Of a DNA stretch of 64,000 nucleotides, positions 34,473 through 46,905 are shown in pieces. The DNA is taken from assembly GCA_935421135.1 (NCBI GenBank), contig OW285194.1, positions 3,684,876 through 3,748,875 on the forward strand, read 5' to 3'. Below the pieces are notes generated by a model. It was not told the DNA's origin, searched no databases, and saw only the letters and a list, made by a program, of their open reading frames with translations. This DNA is from Bugulina stolonifera (lineage: Eukaryota; Bryozoa; Gymnolaemata; Cheilostomatida; Bugulidae). Position numbers and translations under genes: made by a program. Within the stretch, counting starts at the first letter, position 1, and each line of letters opens with the position of its first letter.

Positions 34473-37400
34473 TTACTGTTCCATACACTTTTTGATGCAT
34501 GTTGGTCCTTTATTTTGGCAAGCCTGACGCTCTGCTCCTGACAGCTTGAAACATTGCAAAAGACAACGAACCTCACATTCGATCGGCGTCCCTGTAATAC
34601 ACGTATAATATTACATATGATCATTTATTCACTTAAAGGGGTTATGACATGTGGTTTATGTCTATGTTCAAAGCAGCATCTCTTACTTAGGTTTATTGCA
34701 TTTGTGCTACTATAAGCAGAGTTGTGTCCTCTTGCCCATGATTGACTCATTTGCACTATTCAATGCTGTTTCAAACGCAACTTTGTTGCAACTTTGTTAT
34801 GAAGACGCAACTGCATGCTTTATGTCTTATGGAGAAAATTGTTGAATTCAAGCTGTTTGCATAGAAAGAGTACAGTTGTGAACAAATGATTTCACAGGAT
34901 TTACCAATATAGCTGTGGGATAACTTGTGCAAGTTTTTGAATTTTTCTGGGCTTCCCTTTTGCTGGCAATAACTAGCTGCCTTTATTGGTAGGTCCGGCA
35001 TTCCATCTGGCCACACTATATACAGCGGCTATTGTTGTGTTATTCTACATGCCTATACACTGCGTTGTGGCCTAGTGGTTCTAAATATAGCCCGGAGGGC
35101 ACAAACATAGGATAAATACTAGCAATACTAGAATAGTAAATATCTAGGCACTCAATATATTGTGCCACTAAATAGCTGAGTGCGTCTTAATGCGGCTAGT
35201 CCGGCCAAAGCCGGGCCACTTTTTCAGCATCAAAAGCCCACTGGGCGTTATAGAAGCGGCCATTCTATCAAGTGTAGGCGATGAACTCCGTAATATTTGT
35301 AACAATGAGAGTTGATAATCAATGTAGAACCTTGAGAGAGCTCACTGCTATTAGTTCAGGCTTTTAATATGTTTTCTACCCGTGTTAGCATTAGTGTTAG
35401 AACTCAGTGATTTCTTTTAGAAACTAATAAAATACAGAGAGCACGGTCTACTATAAAAGTGGGAATTTTGAAATAATATACAATAATTTTGTTATATTGA
35501 TGGAAATCAAGAAAGATTAAGACAATAACAATGGCTTCACACCAGAAAAAATTTGTTCTTGCAGATTTATTCACTCATACAAACCCATGGAAGGCTTGTA
35601 TTAATACCTGCTGAAAAATTTATTTATTAGCATACAACTGTCAATGGCTGTTTTGGCAGATTGAGATTCAATAGCACAGGTATGATAAAATAAATAATTA
35701 ATATAATTTGCATTTTGTTTGTAAAAATTTACCAATTTTTATTAAATTAGCTTGAAATTAGATAGAATATACTAATACTTATAAATTAACTCTTATACAA
35801 TGGAATAAAAATAATATAGATACTGTACTTAGCTCATGCTACAATCAGCCTACCACACCCCAAACTATTTATTATTTGCAAGAATATCAATAGAATATGT
35901 TGTTGGTCTCTATTATTGGATAGATGTACTTCTAGAGTTGAGTAAAGTGAGTTAAACATCTCTACTTTCTTTCAGTGCTTTTTCTCCCACACCTGTTGCA
36001 TCTTGTGGTGATTAGAGGTGTTACTTTATTTACCGTGTTGACTTGTTGGTGTTGACTTGTTGGTGTTGACTTGTTGGTGTTGACTTGTTGGTGTTGACTT
36101 GTTGGTGTTGACTTGTTGGTGCTGGCTTGGTGGTGCTGACTTGGTGGTGCTGACTTAGTGGTGTTGACTTGTAGTGTTGACTTGGTGGTGTTGACTTGAT
36201 ACGGATGGCATCTACTGTTGATTCATGAGTTCAGCCTGTCTATGATAGTACATTCAAATCACTCAGCTGCTTCATGTATCTGGTAAGTTTGCACTGCTGC
36301 AACTAGAGTGAGGTTGGACGTTTTTCAAAGCATGATGAGTTGCCATATACTCAGGCTGTTATTTGATTTCTCAGCAATTCATCTGTCAAGTCCCCGTAGG
36401 CAGATTGGCTGTCTGATTTCTGGTATCACTGTAAAACTGACTGAAGGCTTCAAGCTATCTGCAAGGACGTGGGTTCGAGTCCAGCCAATGACCTGGAAGT
36501 CCTGAACTAGGTTTTCCCTTCATGCCATCTCTGACTATAATAATTCTCAGCTCCAGGAACCGTGACGGCTCTTTGATTAGCTCTGCTATTGTGCAGACTT
36601 GTTAAAGAATTGTGTTTGACACTACGGATATTATGTTATTTTGTAACCTGGTGTCAAACTTCTACCTTTCTAAAATAACATTTGTGATGGGTTTGCACAG
36701 TTCTCTAAATTCTGCTTGTGATACTTGGTCTCTACTGCTCCTCTGTCTATGACCATTGTTGAGTTTAGTTGGATCAGAGGAATTGCAGAAGGCTAGAGCT
36801 TTCACATACAAGAAAGGGCTAATTAGCCCTTTCTTCTATGTGAAAGCTCTAGCCTTCTGCAATTCCTCTGATCCAACTAAACTCAACAAGATCATTGCTT
36901 TGAACTTTCCAATGTGCTGTTATTTGCTGCAAAACCTTCCTCAATATATATATATATCAGATTCTTCATCACAGATACTCCATTGCTCTGCAGTGTTTCC
37001 ATCATATGAGAAGGCAGCACCAGGTCTTCTAAGACTACTTTCCAAATTATTCTGTGAGTTCAAACCTCTGATAGCATGTATGAATATATTGTTTGTTTTT
37101 ATTATTAATTCAATGAATACACAGCTAGTCAGTTTAGTGACAGAAACCAATGTATGCATGTATATAGCAGCTACCTTGATAGAGTTTACAACAAATAAAG
37201 CTATGCAAAAGCTGTGAGCTGGGAACAAACATAAAGAGAGTGTGACTCTTAAAGGAACACAAAAATTAACAGTTGTAATACAATGTTTAAACCATGTTTT
37301 TACATTGCTCTAACAATAATAAAATCTAACCGTTCAAGTCCTTAACTATCATCTAGGTGGTAAGCCATGGTGTCCCAAAAGTGGTTCATGTGTAATCAAA

Positions 37401-38012
37401 CAATGTAGGCCTATATGGTTGTATAGTTGAAACAGAAAATAACAGTGTGCAATGTATATTGCCCACACAATGTACCCATATGAATGCTACATGTAAAATA
37501 TCTAACATGAAGCCTGGTGTCTATTACATAGAGCTATCTTCTTTCAAGTAGGTCACTCGATAGTTTCATAGTCTGAAATATTTCAGGCTTACTTTGCAGG
37601 AAAATGCATGTTTTAAAGCCTTTCAGATAAAAATTTTCCGGGGGAGGGCCCCCGGACCCCCCTCCTGCGGGAGGGCGCTAGAGCGCCCCTCTCGCACCCA
37701 CCCCACCATGAAAGTGGCAGGGCCACTTTCAAATCGGAGGATACAGGCCTGGACATGAGTATTATATTTGAAGCACAATATTGTACATGTTGTGCACCTA
37801 CAATACTACTAACACCTTGATTTTCACAATGTATTGGGGTGTTACATACAATAAAAACTAAACAGAGCTATGAGGACAGCTTCTGGGGCTGTATTCCACA
37901 CCATATTATCATATTAGGTATCATATTGATACTCACAATTACTGGCAGATGTTACCCCCAGCAATACCAGGACAACGAATAGAGACAATATGATTGCTCT
38001 CTGAATCTTCAT
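34473..38012 (-). CDS. Secreted six-cysteine peptide (two coding exons)
   Basis: Probably a small secreted disulfide-rich peptide, 64 aa. Exon 1 (38012-37937) encodes a signal peptide: MKIQ start, a hydrophobic core rich in I, L and V, and a small-residue SA end near residue 23. It ends at a GTGAGT donor in phase 1. Exon 2 (34591-34473) follows an ATTACAG acceptor in the matching phase and encodes the mature part with cysteines at 31, 35, 39, 50, 57 and 61 (C-X3-C-X3-C-X10-C-X6-C-X3-C). Upstream on the minus strand are a TATAAAAGG box (38400-38391), an untranslated exon ending at GTAAGT (38305), and a TCTCTCTAG acceptor (38026). The C-X3-C spacing suggests paired helices; I do not recognise the family. 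Whether it is an antimicrobial, toxin-like or signalling peptide is unknown. The 3.3-kb intron is long, and the pairing of the two coding exons is inference. Confidence 0.55.
34625..36035. other. Intron of the minus-strand peptide gene, no other gene seen
   Basis: AT-rich. Open frames on the plus strand (34651-34845) show no splice signals or family resemblance. Confidence 0.4.
36036..36197 (+). repeat. Minisatellite, 14-bp unit
   Basis: Tandem copies of TGACTTGTTGGTGT, near-perfect at the start, then diverging into GCTGACTTGGTGG variants. Confidence 0.9.
36437..36640 (+). repeat. tRNA-derived SINE (family 2, copy 1)
   Basis: Contains a B-box-like GTGGGTTCGAGTCC (36469-36482) and a body that recurs at 59085-59215, including the shared AGCTCTGCTAT and TTAAAGAATTGTGTTTG blocks. 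Confidence 0.6.
36756..36889. repeat. Near-perfect palindrome, 67-bp arms
   Basis: Arms 36756-36822 and 36823-36889 are reverse complements with one mismatch and no loop (centre GGGCTAATTAGCCC); similarity continues a few bases outside with a 1-nt offset. A transcript of either strand would form a long double-stranded hairpin. It lies in the long intron of the minus-strand peptide gene. The open frame running through it is a by-product. Confidence 0.9.
36890..37605. other. Intron sequence, no gene seen
   Basis: AT-rich, includes a short (AT)n run at 36944-36957. No splice-supported frame found on either strand. Confidence 0.4.
37606..37750. repeat. GC-rich inverted-repeat element fragment
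   Basis: A sharply GC-rich block in AT-rich surroundings, with internal palindromes CCGGGGGAGGGCCCCCGG and GGGCGCTAGAGCGCCC, and GAAAGTGGCAGGGCCACTTTC further on. Looks like a repeat end; family not assigned. Confidence 0.5.
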
Positions 38013-38390
38013 GCTGATAATCTTGCTAGAGAGATGAATAAAAGAGAAATAATAACACTTTGTTCACAGATTGTGACTTTTAAGTAGTTACAATATTGTT
38101 CTCTGTCAATGAGAACCATAAATTTATAGTAATTTTTCATAATCTTGAGGAAATGTTGGTGAGTGTCACATTTCAATCTTGGTCAAATTTTGCAGCATTT
38201 CTAAAATATTTTAAAACATGAAATAGCACATTGCAATATATTCTACAGTTTAACCTGATTTAAACCCTAAAATGTGATAGAAAAGGCAGACAGTAATGAC
38301 TTACCTTGGAGTGACGATGTAGTTTGAGATTGTTGCTGTAGGATAGTTGCTACTATACTGACTTCCATCAGGCATGGACTGCCTTTTATA

Positions 38391-38400
38391 CTAACTGGGC
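38391..38400 (-). promoter_or_regulatory. TATA box of minus-strand peptide gene
   Basis: TATAAAAGGC on the minus strand, about 85 bp before the donor of the untranslated exon and about 380 bp before the ATG exon. Confidence 0.5.
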
Positions 38401-38790
38401 ACTAAAAAGGGTTCCCTTTCAACATAATCCACGTGTCTAGAGATAATTTTACTTGATGTTGACAGCAATATATATAACCAAGCTACAAAAATCCATAATA
38501 CAATCATGATACAACATCTCCCCTTTTATCAACACTTTAGCAATACTGGTTAAGAGTTCAAGAGGTGAACTAACACAAATAAATGAAAAAGATTAACTCT
38601 TAAGTTGGTATTATTAATACATGTATATGAAATGCAGTTCTAAAATACTAATTGAAACTACATGTACATCTATTACAATGTCAACAAAACTAATATACTT
38701 TGTGTACACTTAATAAACACTACAAGTAAAGGGTGGGTATTTGAGCCGTAAGACTAAAGACCTAACCTGTCTGGGGGCCTAACTTCTCTA
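38401..38790. other. Intergenic, no gene seen
   Basis: AT-rich spacer between the peptide-gene promoter and the decayed gypsy element. Confidence 0.4.
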
Positions 38791-40500
38791 GCGGATTGTA
38801 TTATGTGATATTTATTAGACTGAGGGGAATTTTCAACAGGTAGTTCATTAGCTGGTTCAGGCCTAGGGTGCATTTGAAGACCTGTGGCAAAATTTCATCT
38901 GTCTTCTGCAGCTTTGCCGACTGTGCCAGCTTTGTATCAGAGGCACACAGTCTATGAGCCTGTTTAATAGCAAGCTCAACTTCTCCAATAAAATAGACGT
39001 TGTCGACAGTTGGTTTGTCCTGCGATAGAGATAGGGCATCACATAAAATGTTATATACATGCATTTACTTGGTATGTACTCTATCACATAGGAAAACCTC
39101 ATGATTTGCATTTTAAATCGCTGGATACACACTGTCAGTTTGTCCAGCTCAGTGTCATATAATAGAGGGATCAAAGGCTTCTGGTCTGTTTGTACACGCA
39201 TGGTCAGGCCCCTGATGCGGTCTTTGAATTTGCCGCATACCCAGACAACAGCAAGTGCTTCTTTTTCAATTATTGCATACTTCTGTTCTGCTTCAGTATG
39301 AGAGCAAGAAGCTGCAGCTACCATTAGTTTTGTGCCATCAGTTTGAACTTGGAGTAGCATAGCGCCAACTCCGTTTTAGACAGTATGACAGTCTCAGAGT
39401 TAGAGTCAGATGTTGCAAGAACAACTAATTTTGCCAACTCGTTCTTTATTTGGTTAAAAGCCCTACTTTGAGAGTCTCCCCAGAACCACTACGAATTTGT
39501 ATTCAAGAGATCACGGAGAGGCTTGGACAGGTCTGCTAGATTGGGGGCAAATTTACTAAGTTGGTTGGCCATACCTAAAAAGCTATGCACATCATCTGAG
39601 ACACTATTAGGTGCTTTGAAGTCTTGTATGCCCCGTACAGCCTCTGGGCTAGCCCGAATACCCTTGTGAGAGATTAAATGTCTTAAAAATCTGATATAAC
39701 GTTTGGAAAATTCGCATTTATAGCTGTTTAGGATCATACCCGCATCAGCAATGCGACTTACATGTAATACTTTCCTCACTCCCAAACCGTGCTCATTTAC
39801 ATGAAATCAAACCAATTAATTTTTACTAAGTAATGCTTTGTTGTGTTTCTCTACTAATGCATGGTTGTTAACAGACAATGAAGCTTAAAAATATTCTACA
39901 ACACGTATTTGAATGTTGCTTGGACTATACAGAGATTTATCTAGCCGCTTTAATAGTATCGACTTATATAATTCTTGAGGTACGTGTATAATGGAAACAT
40001 CTGCCCCAGAGTCTAACTTGAACTGTACTGGTGTGGGTAAGCAGTCTATGTTTATTGTCTTTTTCCATTCAGCACCGGTTTTATTATCAACTTATCCAAG
40101 AAGAAGGTGTTCTGTGCTTTCGCAGGTGCTCCAATTACTACATGTAGGTTGTTGATCTGTCCTTTTGACTAGGTGCACTGCTGTGTGTTTGTTCCTGCCT
40201 ACCTGAGCAGAATGTCCACATTTATCCACAGATTTTGCATGATAAACTGATTGCTGAGCTGGGCTTTCTAATTTATTTAGTACTTTTACTGTTACTACTG
40301 GAGGTTTAAGATTTCTGCTGGTGGAATTATGGTCTCTAACAGCATCAACAGTTCTGAAGGCATCTGTGTTATGTGTACCATTTAACCGCATGTATGTGCT
40401 ATGTTGCGATAATATGAAATGGTTTTCTTTCATTTTGGTACAGCATTCAGCAAGGAAGGGGGGTTGTATATCAGATAGGACATTGATTGTAAACATTGCA
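38791..40500 (-). pseudogene. Decayed Ty3/gypsy element (Gag end to RNase H)
   Basis: Read on the minus strand from 40.5 down to 38.8 kb: a degenerate zinc-knuckle region (40.2-40.3 kb); a protease motif LDSGADVS (about 40.0 kb); then, with most of RT missing, the RT thumb (FSKRYIRFLRHLISHKG and SFLGMANQLSKFAPNL, 39489-39760); and RNase H (EAEQKYAIIEKEALAVVW and RVQTDQKPLI, 39100-39360). Frames are broken between blocks and no LTRs were found. Its domain order and sequence differ from the 10-16 kb element, so it is an unrelated, much older insertion. Confidence 0.8.
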
Positions 40501-42574
40501 GATTTGATGTGGTAGGTAAGCTATAGGAGATAAGGATATGGCGCAAAAAATATCAGTATGTTACACACATTTAAAGTATAATAGCAAGGAGTGAGTTATG
40601 AAAGTGTGAATTGAATACACATCTGCTACATGAGTAAAAATAGTAGAGAATCAGGAAAATCATCACATCATGTATTCAATAGACATTTTAAATTGGGCAG
40701 CATAGAAGAAGATGTCACAAAACAAATTATATTATAATATTACTACTAATAGACAATGAGTACTAACAGCACCAAATGTAATGCTAACACTTAGAGTAGT
40801 AAAGCAGTAACACCACAGCAAACTGTGGTAATAAGATGCTGGTATGATATTAGCTGTTAACATTGTTTAAATTCTTTTCTTTGTGCTTTTCTGTTTAATG
40901 CCATTACGTGTTAGATGCTTGAGTGATTCTCAGATTACATACATGCAATGCAGCCTATATGTAGAATTCCGTCACAGTGAAATATTTCTGCTGCTATGGG
41001 TTGATGATACCTGAATTCTTTTGTTCCCTTTAGACAATCATGGGTAAATAGACAAGAGCAACCAGTGTTGGTCTGTGTTAGAGATTCATAATACATTTAA
41101 AGTTAATTAGTAGGTGGATTTAGGGAGGAAATTGCTCAAAATTTGATGTCACAATGACTGAGTACTAAACTTACAGCTATGATTGGGCTGCTTTGACTGC
41201 ACCCATTGTGTTATGCAGCTACTCGTTCTGCTCCCAAATGGTTTTGCTTAATTTACTAGTTTCTAGGTAGGTAGCAATATAGTTTGCTTTTCATTGGGTT
41301 GCCACACATACAAGCTTGCAACATGCACAGCAAAAATATCAATTTTTTAAATATTAGTGGGTAAACCGTGAGAAATAACATGATGTGTTACGGAGTTTAC
41401 ATTTTGTGTTACGGAGTGGACGTTTTGTCTATTGTTTATATATAATGTCAACTTCGTAACAGTAATTAGTTAAGTAACCAATAACAATTAAGCTCTGCTG
41501 TTGCTTTCTTGGTGTTTCAGACCTCGCGTTCTCCACTTTTACGCTAAGTTTGAAAAAAATCAGGGAACAAAAATTAAATTTTGAAACCCAATTTAACATA
41601 TAATTTGAGAATCGCTCACTTAGCACTGATAGGTGGCGACTATTTATGGTAAAGTAGGCTTAATCCATGGCACCAAGTCAGCACAAATACTGGGGTTGGC
41701 ATCAGTAAAATATTGGTAGGTTTTATGATGTAAACAAGCGTAACCACACAATAAAGTACTTCAGTTGTCGGTGTAACATTATAACTATATGCTATGGGTA
41801 TCAGTATGGAAGGATAGGATCAACCAGCTAATTTCATTTCAATGATAGGCAACAGCCAAACCTCAAGATATGTAGAATAGAAAAAAGTACTAGAGTTGGA
41901 GGCTGACAAGTTTGGAAAGATTGCAAAGAATTTTGTTTCCCAGAGTAAATTATGCTGGTAAAAAGGTTAAGTGAACTTAGGGTATTAACTCAACATAGAA
42001 CAGCATGTTGTCTGACTCGGTTTGAAAGATCGTAAGGAATTTTACTTTTCTTCAAGTAGATTATGCTGGTAAAAATTACTAAATGGAAACAATATGATTT
42101 ACTCAATCATTGAAGCCCTTTTGCTGACTAGATTGGAAAACAACAATCCTAAATGGCTGATGAAATACAAAGGAAATAGTACAATTTATACATCATCTTC
42201 ATATACTGTAGATTGCTGCTGACTAAGACAATGTCCACATACTATTTTGTTGAGAAAAATATGTAGAAAGAAAACAAGAATAGAATTGGAAAACCCAAGA
42301 AAGAGTATTAACACAAGGCTAAAAGAATGTTACTGACTCTGTGTGCCAACAGTAGACCCCCGACAGCGTTCTCTCCTTTTGAGATGATCGATCAATGGAA
42401 ATTTATAGGTTTTAATAATGATAAATTTTTGGGCATCAATAAACATGTTGAGTATGTTGCCATATACATTGTAAAGCTCACATGAGACTGTACACTCTAA
42501 TCAACTAAAAACACTCGCTATATCTAGTGATAAATTGTGCCTGTTTCATATTGCTAACATTCATTCAGTGCTGA
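40501..42574. other. Long AT-rich stretch, no gene seen
   Basis: I found no conserved frame, splice-supported exon or repeat with a clear boundary here. Confidence 0.4.
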
Positions 42575-42730
42575 CTTGCTGTTATACCTGCTTTTTATTC
42601 AATACTCGCTGATAGCCAACTAAAGACACTTGAACGTGTTCAAAGATTGTCTGCGAAGGTGTTTTTACCTGATGTAGATAGCTCTTTTGATCACATATAT
42701 TTAGAATTCAGAATCGCTGAGAAATTTTGA
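42575..42730 (+). pseudogene. LINE ORF2 C-terminal remnant
   Basis: Open stretch encoding YSILADSQLKTLERVQRLSA followed by an FDHIYLEFRIAEKF segment, matching the region after RT in LINE ORF2 proteins (SQLKKLERVQRRALRII type). No RT core upstream; stops at both ends. Confidence 0.6.
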
Positions 42731-45269
42731 CTAAATTGTTTGATTTGCGGACATTGAGAAAGTTTGAGTGCATATTTTTGACTTAGAGCTACTGAGATTT
42801 CAATTGAACAAATTTTAGACATTTCCAGTGAGATATTTTCATGCACTTTCATTGAGGTATTTTAAAACATATCAGTTTTCACACCTCACATTGATCTGCC
42901 AAGTGATTGATTGATATTCAATTATTCATATTGTACTTGACATGCGTCTCACTTGTAAGAGATACACTTGATTACAGCTTGCTTGTTAGTACCACTTGCT
43001 GATTGGACAATACATAGAACATATACATGTAGATTCTCCACGGAAGGTAGCCCCAATTTGTAATTCGGGTTTCAATTCTGAAACAGCTGAGAGTTACAGT
43101 CTAATGTACACAAGAGGAATAACAGTTGAGTGCACATATTCTAAGTGCTACCATTACAAATTATAGAACCATTATTTAGAGCCAAGTTCACTATTTTCAT
43201 GCAAATATTTGATTGAGTACAGGAGTTCAGATTATTTAATCAAAACTAGTTAATGTTGGAAGTTATCCACTCTTTAGCATATCCATTAGAGTTGGCAGAT
43301 ACCCAGTTAACATTATTGCTAAATTAGAGGAGAGTAGAAGTTATCTTCTCTCAATTGAGTGGAAAATAACAAGATAAGACAATTGCAAATTACATAGTTC
43401 ATTCTCTTCTTACATTGTACATGTACATGCATTGTAAACTAACAACACAAATTATTCGGTTGTGGTAAAAGACGTGAGCGTGACGTGAGAAATAAATGGC
43501 ATGAGAGCGTGAAGACAACTCCAACTAATGTTAGAATACCTCTATTAGGGCGGAGCTAAAGGCAGAAATAGAACTTCTGGTTACGGTCAAGGTTAACATG
43601 GGGAAAATCCAAATCAAGAATTTATTTTGCCTTGAAAATCTCGTACTTGAATTATGATTTAATTATGGTAATCTGCCAAGACTTTCAATTCCACTTTTAC
43701 ATAATGATTTTAGAACTGTTTAAAAATTAATTTTTTTGCTATTATGGAAATACTCATAAGAGAAATTATTGAAATTGTAACAGATTTTATGCAAAAAATG
43801 AGGAACACTCACCAGTAGCACTTTGATGTTACTTTCCATCGTGGTTATTTAGTTACAGCATTTCACCAAAACTTAAGTAATAGCCCAAAAGGTTTAAAGG
43901 AAGCGTGGGCTAAAAACACAATTGAATAATAAATGGATTTGTGGTCACTTTTAGTGACTTGATATTAAACAAGAGTTTCGGGATATTGAATAATATTTGA
44001 CTCAGACTGTTAAAAATACTTCATTGAATTTATTATTTGACTATTACCTTTCTTTTGTGTAGCTTCTTGTGTAGCTGAGTCTTTGCTATCATGTAAATTT
44101 AATTCCATCACATTTCTGTTTAATGTTATTTTGTTTCTCATGACTTTGATTTACTATTGTTTGCAATCACTCAGCCTATAACTGTTTGATAACAGTTTGT
44201 TGTAGGCCTAGTGGAAGTTTTACATCTTGCTTGAATCATATCTTCCTATAGAATTTCACAGGACTCCAATGACTGGTTAGTGCAGGTACTGGGCAAAATA
44301 TTATACTAATTGTTGCGCATCTGCTCTAAGCCTCGTCTTTGTGGTCCCTTTACTGGTACTTGAAGCACTGCTGCCTCAGTTATCTGTAGAATTGTTTGCA
44401 TTTATTGAAATTCATATTAGTATTTGCAGCAACGTTTTGCAGGTGAATGTAGACACCATGACTGTAGACCACCACAAAAAGTCCTGTTGAAGTGCCATGT
44501 ATATGTTTGAGCACAGTTAGAATAATTGTTTTAACTCAACTCTGTAATTATTATTGTTATTATATTATCAATGGTATCGGAGTTTTATGAAAGTGCGATT
44601 AGCCCCTTATTATAATTATTGAATTTTGTATATAAAGTACCTCTACTTTAGATGTCGCCTTCTCATCACTGTCAGAGATCTCAATTACTTCTTCTATTGC
44701 ATAACCAGAATAATATGAAAATTAGTTATTTTTCTTCACATCATGTTAATCTCCTTATTTCTGCAAGTCATGTTGGTAAAGGCGTTGATGCACACTACCA
44801 TCATAATATTATCAAGAACAAGGATTTTTCTTCTGTCAGCGAAGAATAGTGGGTTTATACATGTACTGCGCCCACTTGCTAATCTATTCAGTACTTGATA
44901 GCAAACAGCAAATAATTGCAGAAATAATTGTGTTAGAATTTAAATATCTCAAACTGTTTGATAATATTCACTAACTATGGATTTTTATATAATTATACAC
45001 TTATTGTGGTGAAACGGACATTTCTTATCTCACATTGTGTAAATACATGTACTACGTGTACATACATTGTATAAATTACATTCTACTGTATGCTTGTATA
45101 AAGCGGAGTGGCAAGCTAACGTGTACCTCGTTTTCTGTATGATATACTTGCATTTTCTATACTGTTCTGTTATGTATTGTACCCACTCTAGGGGGACCGA
45201 TCATAGGTAGGTCGATTCTCAGTTGCTTTAGACCATGTCCACTGCTACGTCAGTGAAGCTTCCTTTTTT
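42731..45269. other. Long AT-rich stretch, no gene seen
   Basis: No supported gene. A mildly GC-richer segment lies at 43440-43620, without a frame. Short open frames (for example 44652-44849) lack supporting features. Confidence 0.4.
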
Positions 45270-45360
45270 AAGGTTGTTTAGCTCGTGTAGTGGTAGCATG
45301 TTCTGTTCACTGTGCTAGGCGATTAGGTGCCGTAGAGGCCCCGGTTTCAAACCCTAGTCA
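45270..45360 (+). repeat. tRNA-like SINE head
   Basis: A-box-like TAGCTCGTGTAGTGG (from 45279) and B-box-like GGTTTCAAACC (45343-45353) at tRNA-like spacing; stems do not close as a functional tRNA. Confidence 0.5.
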
Positions 45361-45613
45361 GGGATTGGTATTTTCATGGATTTGAAACAAATCTCTGACT
45401 GCTCAAAAATAAATTCATTGCTAAAAATACATTATGCAATAGTTCTAAAATGCTAATCAATTATCTGGACCTCCAACTTTGTAACACAAACTCCCATTTG
45501 TAGGCCTACATGTAATCTTGGATGTCACTTAACTTAAACATAATTTACAACCGGTCTTCTTCACATCAACATCCCCCATCTATATCTCAGCATGTATTCA
45601 TTTACAGTATATT

Positions 45614-46859
45614 AGGCATATTCGGATATTGCACCGTGCAAGCATATAAATAGCAATCTGCGGCAATAACAATATATTTTATTCAATAATGTAGCGCTAG
45701 CTATAACTAGCTATAACGCTAGGCTAGGCATGCCTGGTAAAAATATTATAGTGAAACGAACCGCATTGGTGTAGTGGGTCTTCAACTCCCAGAGTCTCAA
45801 GGTCCATCACATTGAACACTGACAGTATGGCATTAGCTCGGCTAGCCAGACATTGACTCATAATGCATAGACATTACTAGCAGCTACTAGTTACTAGCTA
45901 CAGCTACATGCGTAATCCATTCTATGTTTACTATCGTATTTTTATTTACCAATCATGTCACTGTATTATCTGATATTGTACTTACGTGTTATAGCGTGCT
46001 TTATATTATTGTCATTATCCAATCAAATTGTCCTACTGGTTTACTACTATTGTATTGGACATATACCTATCGCTAACTGCCTATACTTGCCTAGCATGTT
46101 TGCAATTACATAATCATCACCTGATTATTGTCTACGTGACGTCGGGCGGAACCATCCATGTTGTTGCATCAGTTCCAGAGCCAATACCATGTCGGGCCCT
46201 TTTGGCCGGAAGTTGTTATAGTATATAAGGCAGTGCATTTTGTGTTGTTGTTCAGTTGCTGATTGCGCTTGAATAAAGCAACATCTCCTAACTCAAACTT
46301 ACAGAGGCTTACACTTTAGGCGGGTAACTCCGCCGGAGGATCCCTTGACCCAGTACGGCTCGAGTTCACCTCACCCTAGGCCAAGCATGTCTCTATCCAC
46401 CCCTTAGACCTAGGTCGGTCCCGGGTTCTAAATGAACCTACATGTAGCACCGGTCCTAAGATCTCAAGGCTAGACAATCTTTCTCTACACTCCCTCGGAG
46501 TATAAACTCTACATGACCTACGTCGGTCCTGAGCTCCAATGAATCTCGGCATCGGCCTACGTCTGATATAACTTACAATACACCTATAAAGAGCACATAT
46601 AACTGTTCACTCTTTTACATGTATGTAATGAGCAGATGGTACACTTGGTCGGCCTCTACCACCTTCCAAGCCCTTCACATACTTGCAGCTCTCGGCTCTC
46701 GTATGTAACACAACTCTCAAAAACATTCCAATATTTATCAATAAACAAGGGGAAGCCCCTTCAAATCAAGCATTAGCCACGCCTGAATGCCCAAGTTGTA
46801 TTCGGATATTTAAAGCAGTCCTACGTGAACCAGTACAGTTTCCAAATACGGCTAATATG
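45614..46859. mobile_element. MITE copy 3, interrupted
   Basis: Left part 45614-45747 and right part 46731-46859 match the halves of MITE copy 1 (92-240 and 240-348). Terminal TTAGGCATATTCGG and CCAAATACGGCTAA form an inverted repeat. Confidence 0.65.
45748..46730 (+). mobile_element. LTR-like insertion inside MITE copy 3
   Basis: About 983 bp absent from MITE copies 1 and 2, bounded by ATATT on both sides. Ends CATTCCA. Contains TATATAAG (46222-46229) and AATAAA (46272-46277). The TATA-to-polyA stretch resembles the solo LTR at 23915-24577 (GGAAGTTGTTATAGTATATA against GGAAGTCCTTATACTATATA). The left end does not start with TG, so that boundary is uncertain. No coding region. Confidence 0.55.
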
Positions 46860-46905
46860 TACCACAATGGAAAAATTCCTGTTTCATTTTTTTCTAGTCG
46901 GGTTG

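Larger units (their letters stand above)
45425..46905. repeat. Dispersed duplication C2, split by a nested insertion
   Basis: 45425-45612 and 46860-46905 together match the continuous sequence 28765-29000. The break at 45613/46860 is filled by MITE copy 3, which is itself interrupted. The order of events (duplication, then MITE, then LTR-like insertion) can be read directly. Confidence 0.75.

Noticed and set aside
36036..36197. CRISPR-like array
   Set aside because: Head-to-tail 14-bp minisatellite with no spacers, in an animal genome.
36756..37217. 153-codon plus-strand frame
   Set aside because: Its first third is the palindrome arms; the remainder has no recognisable motif and lies in an intron of a minus-strand gene.
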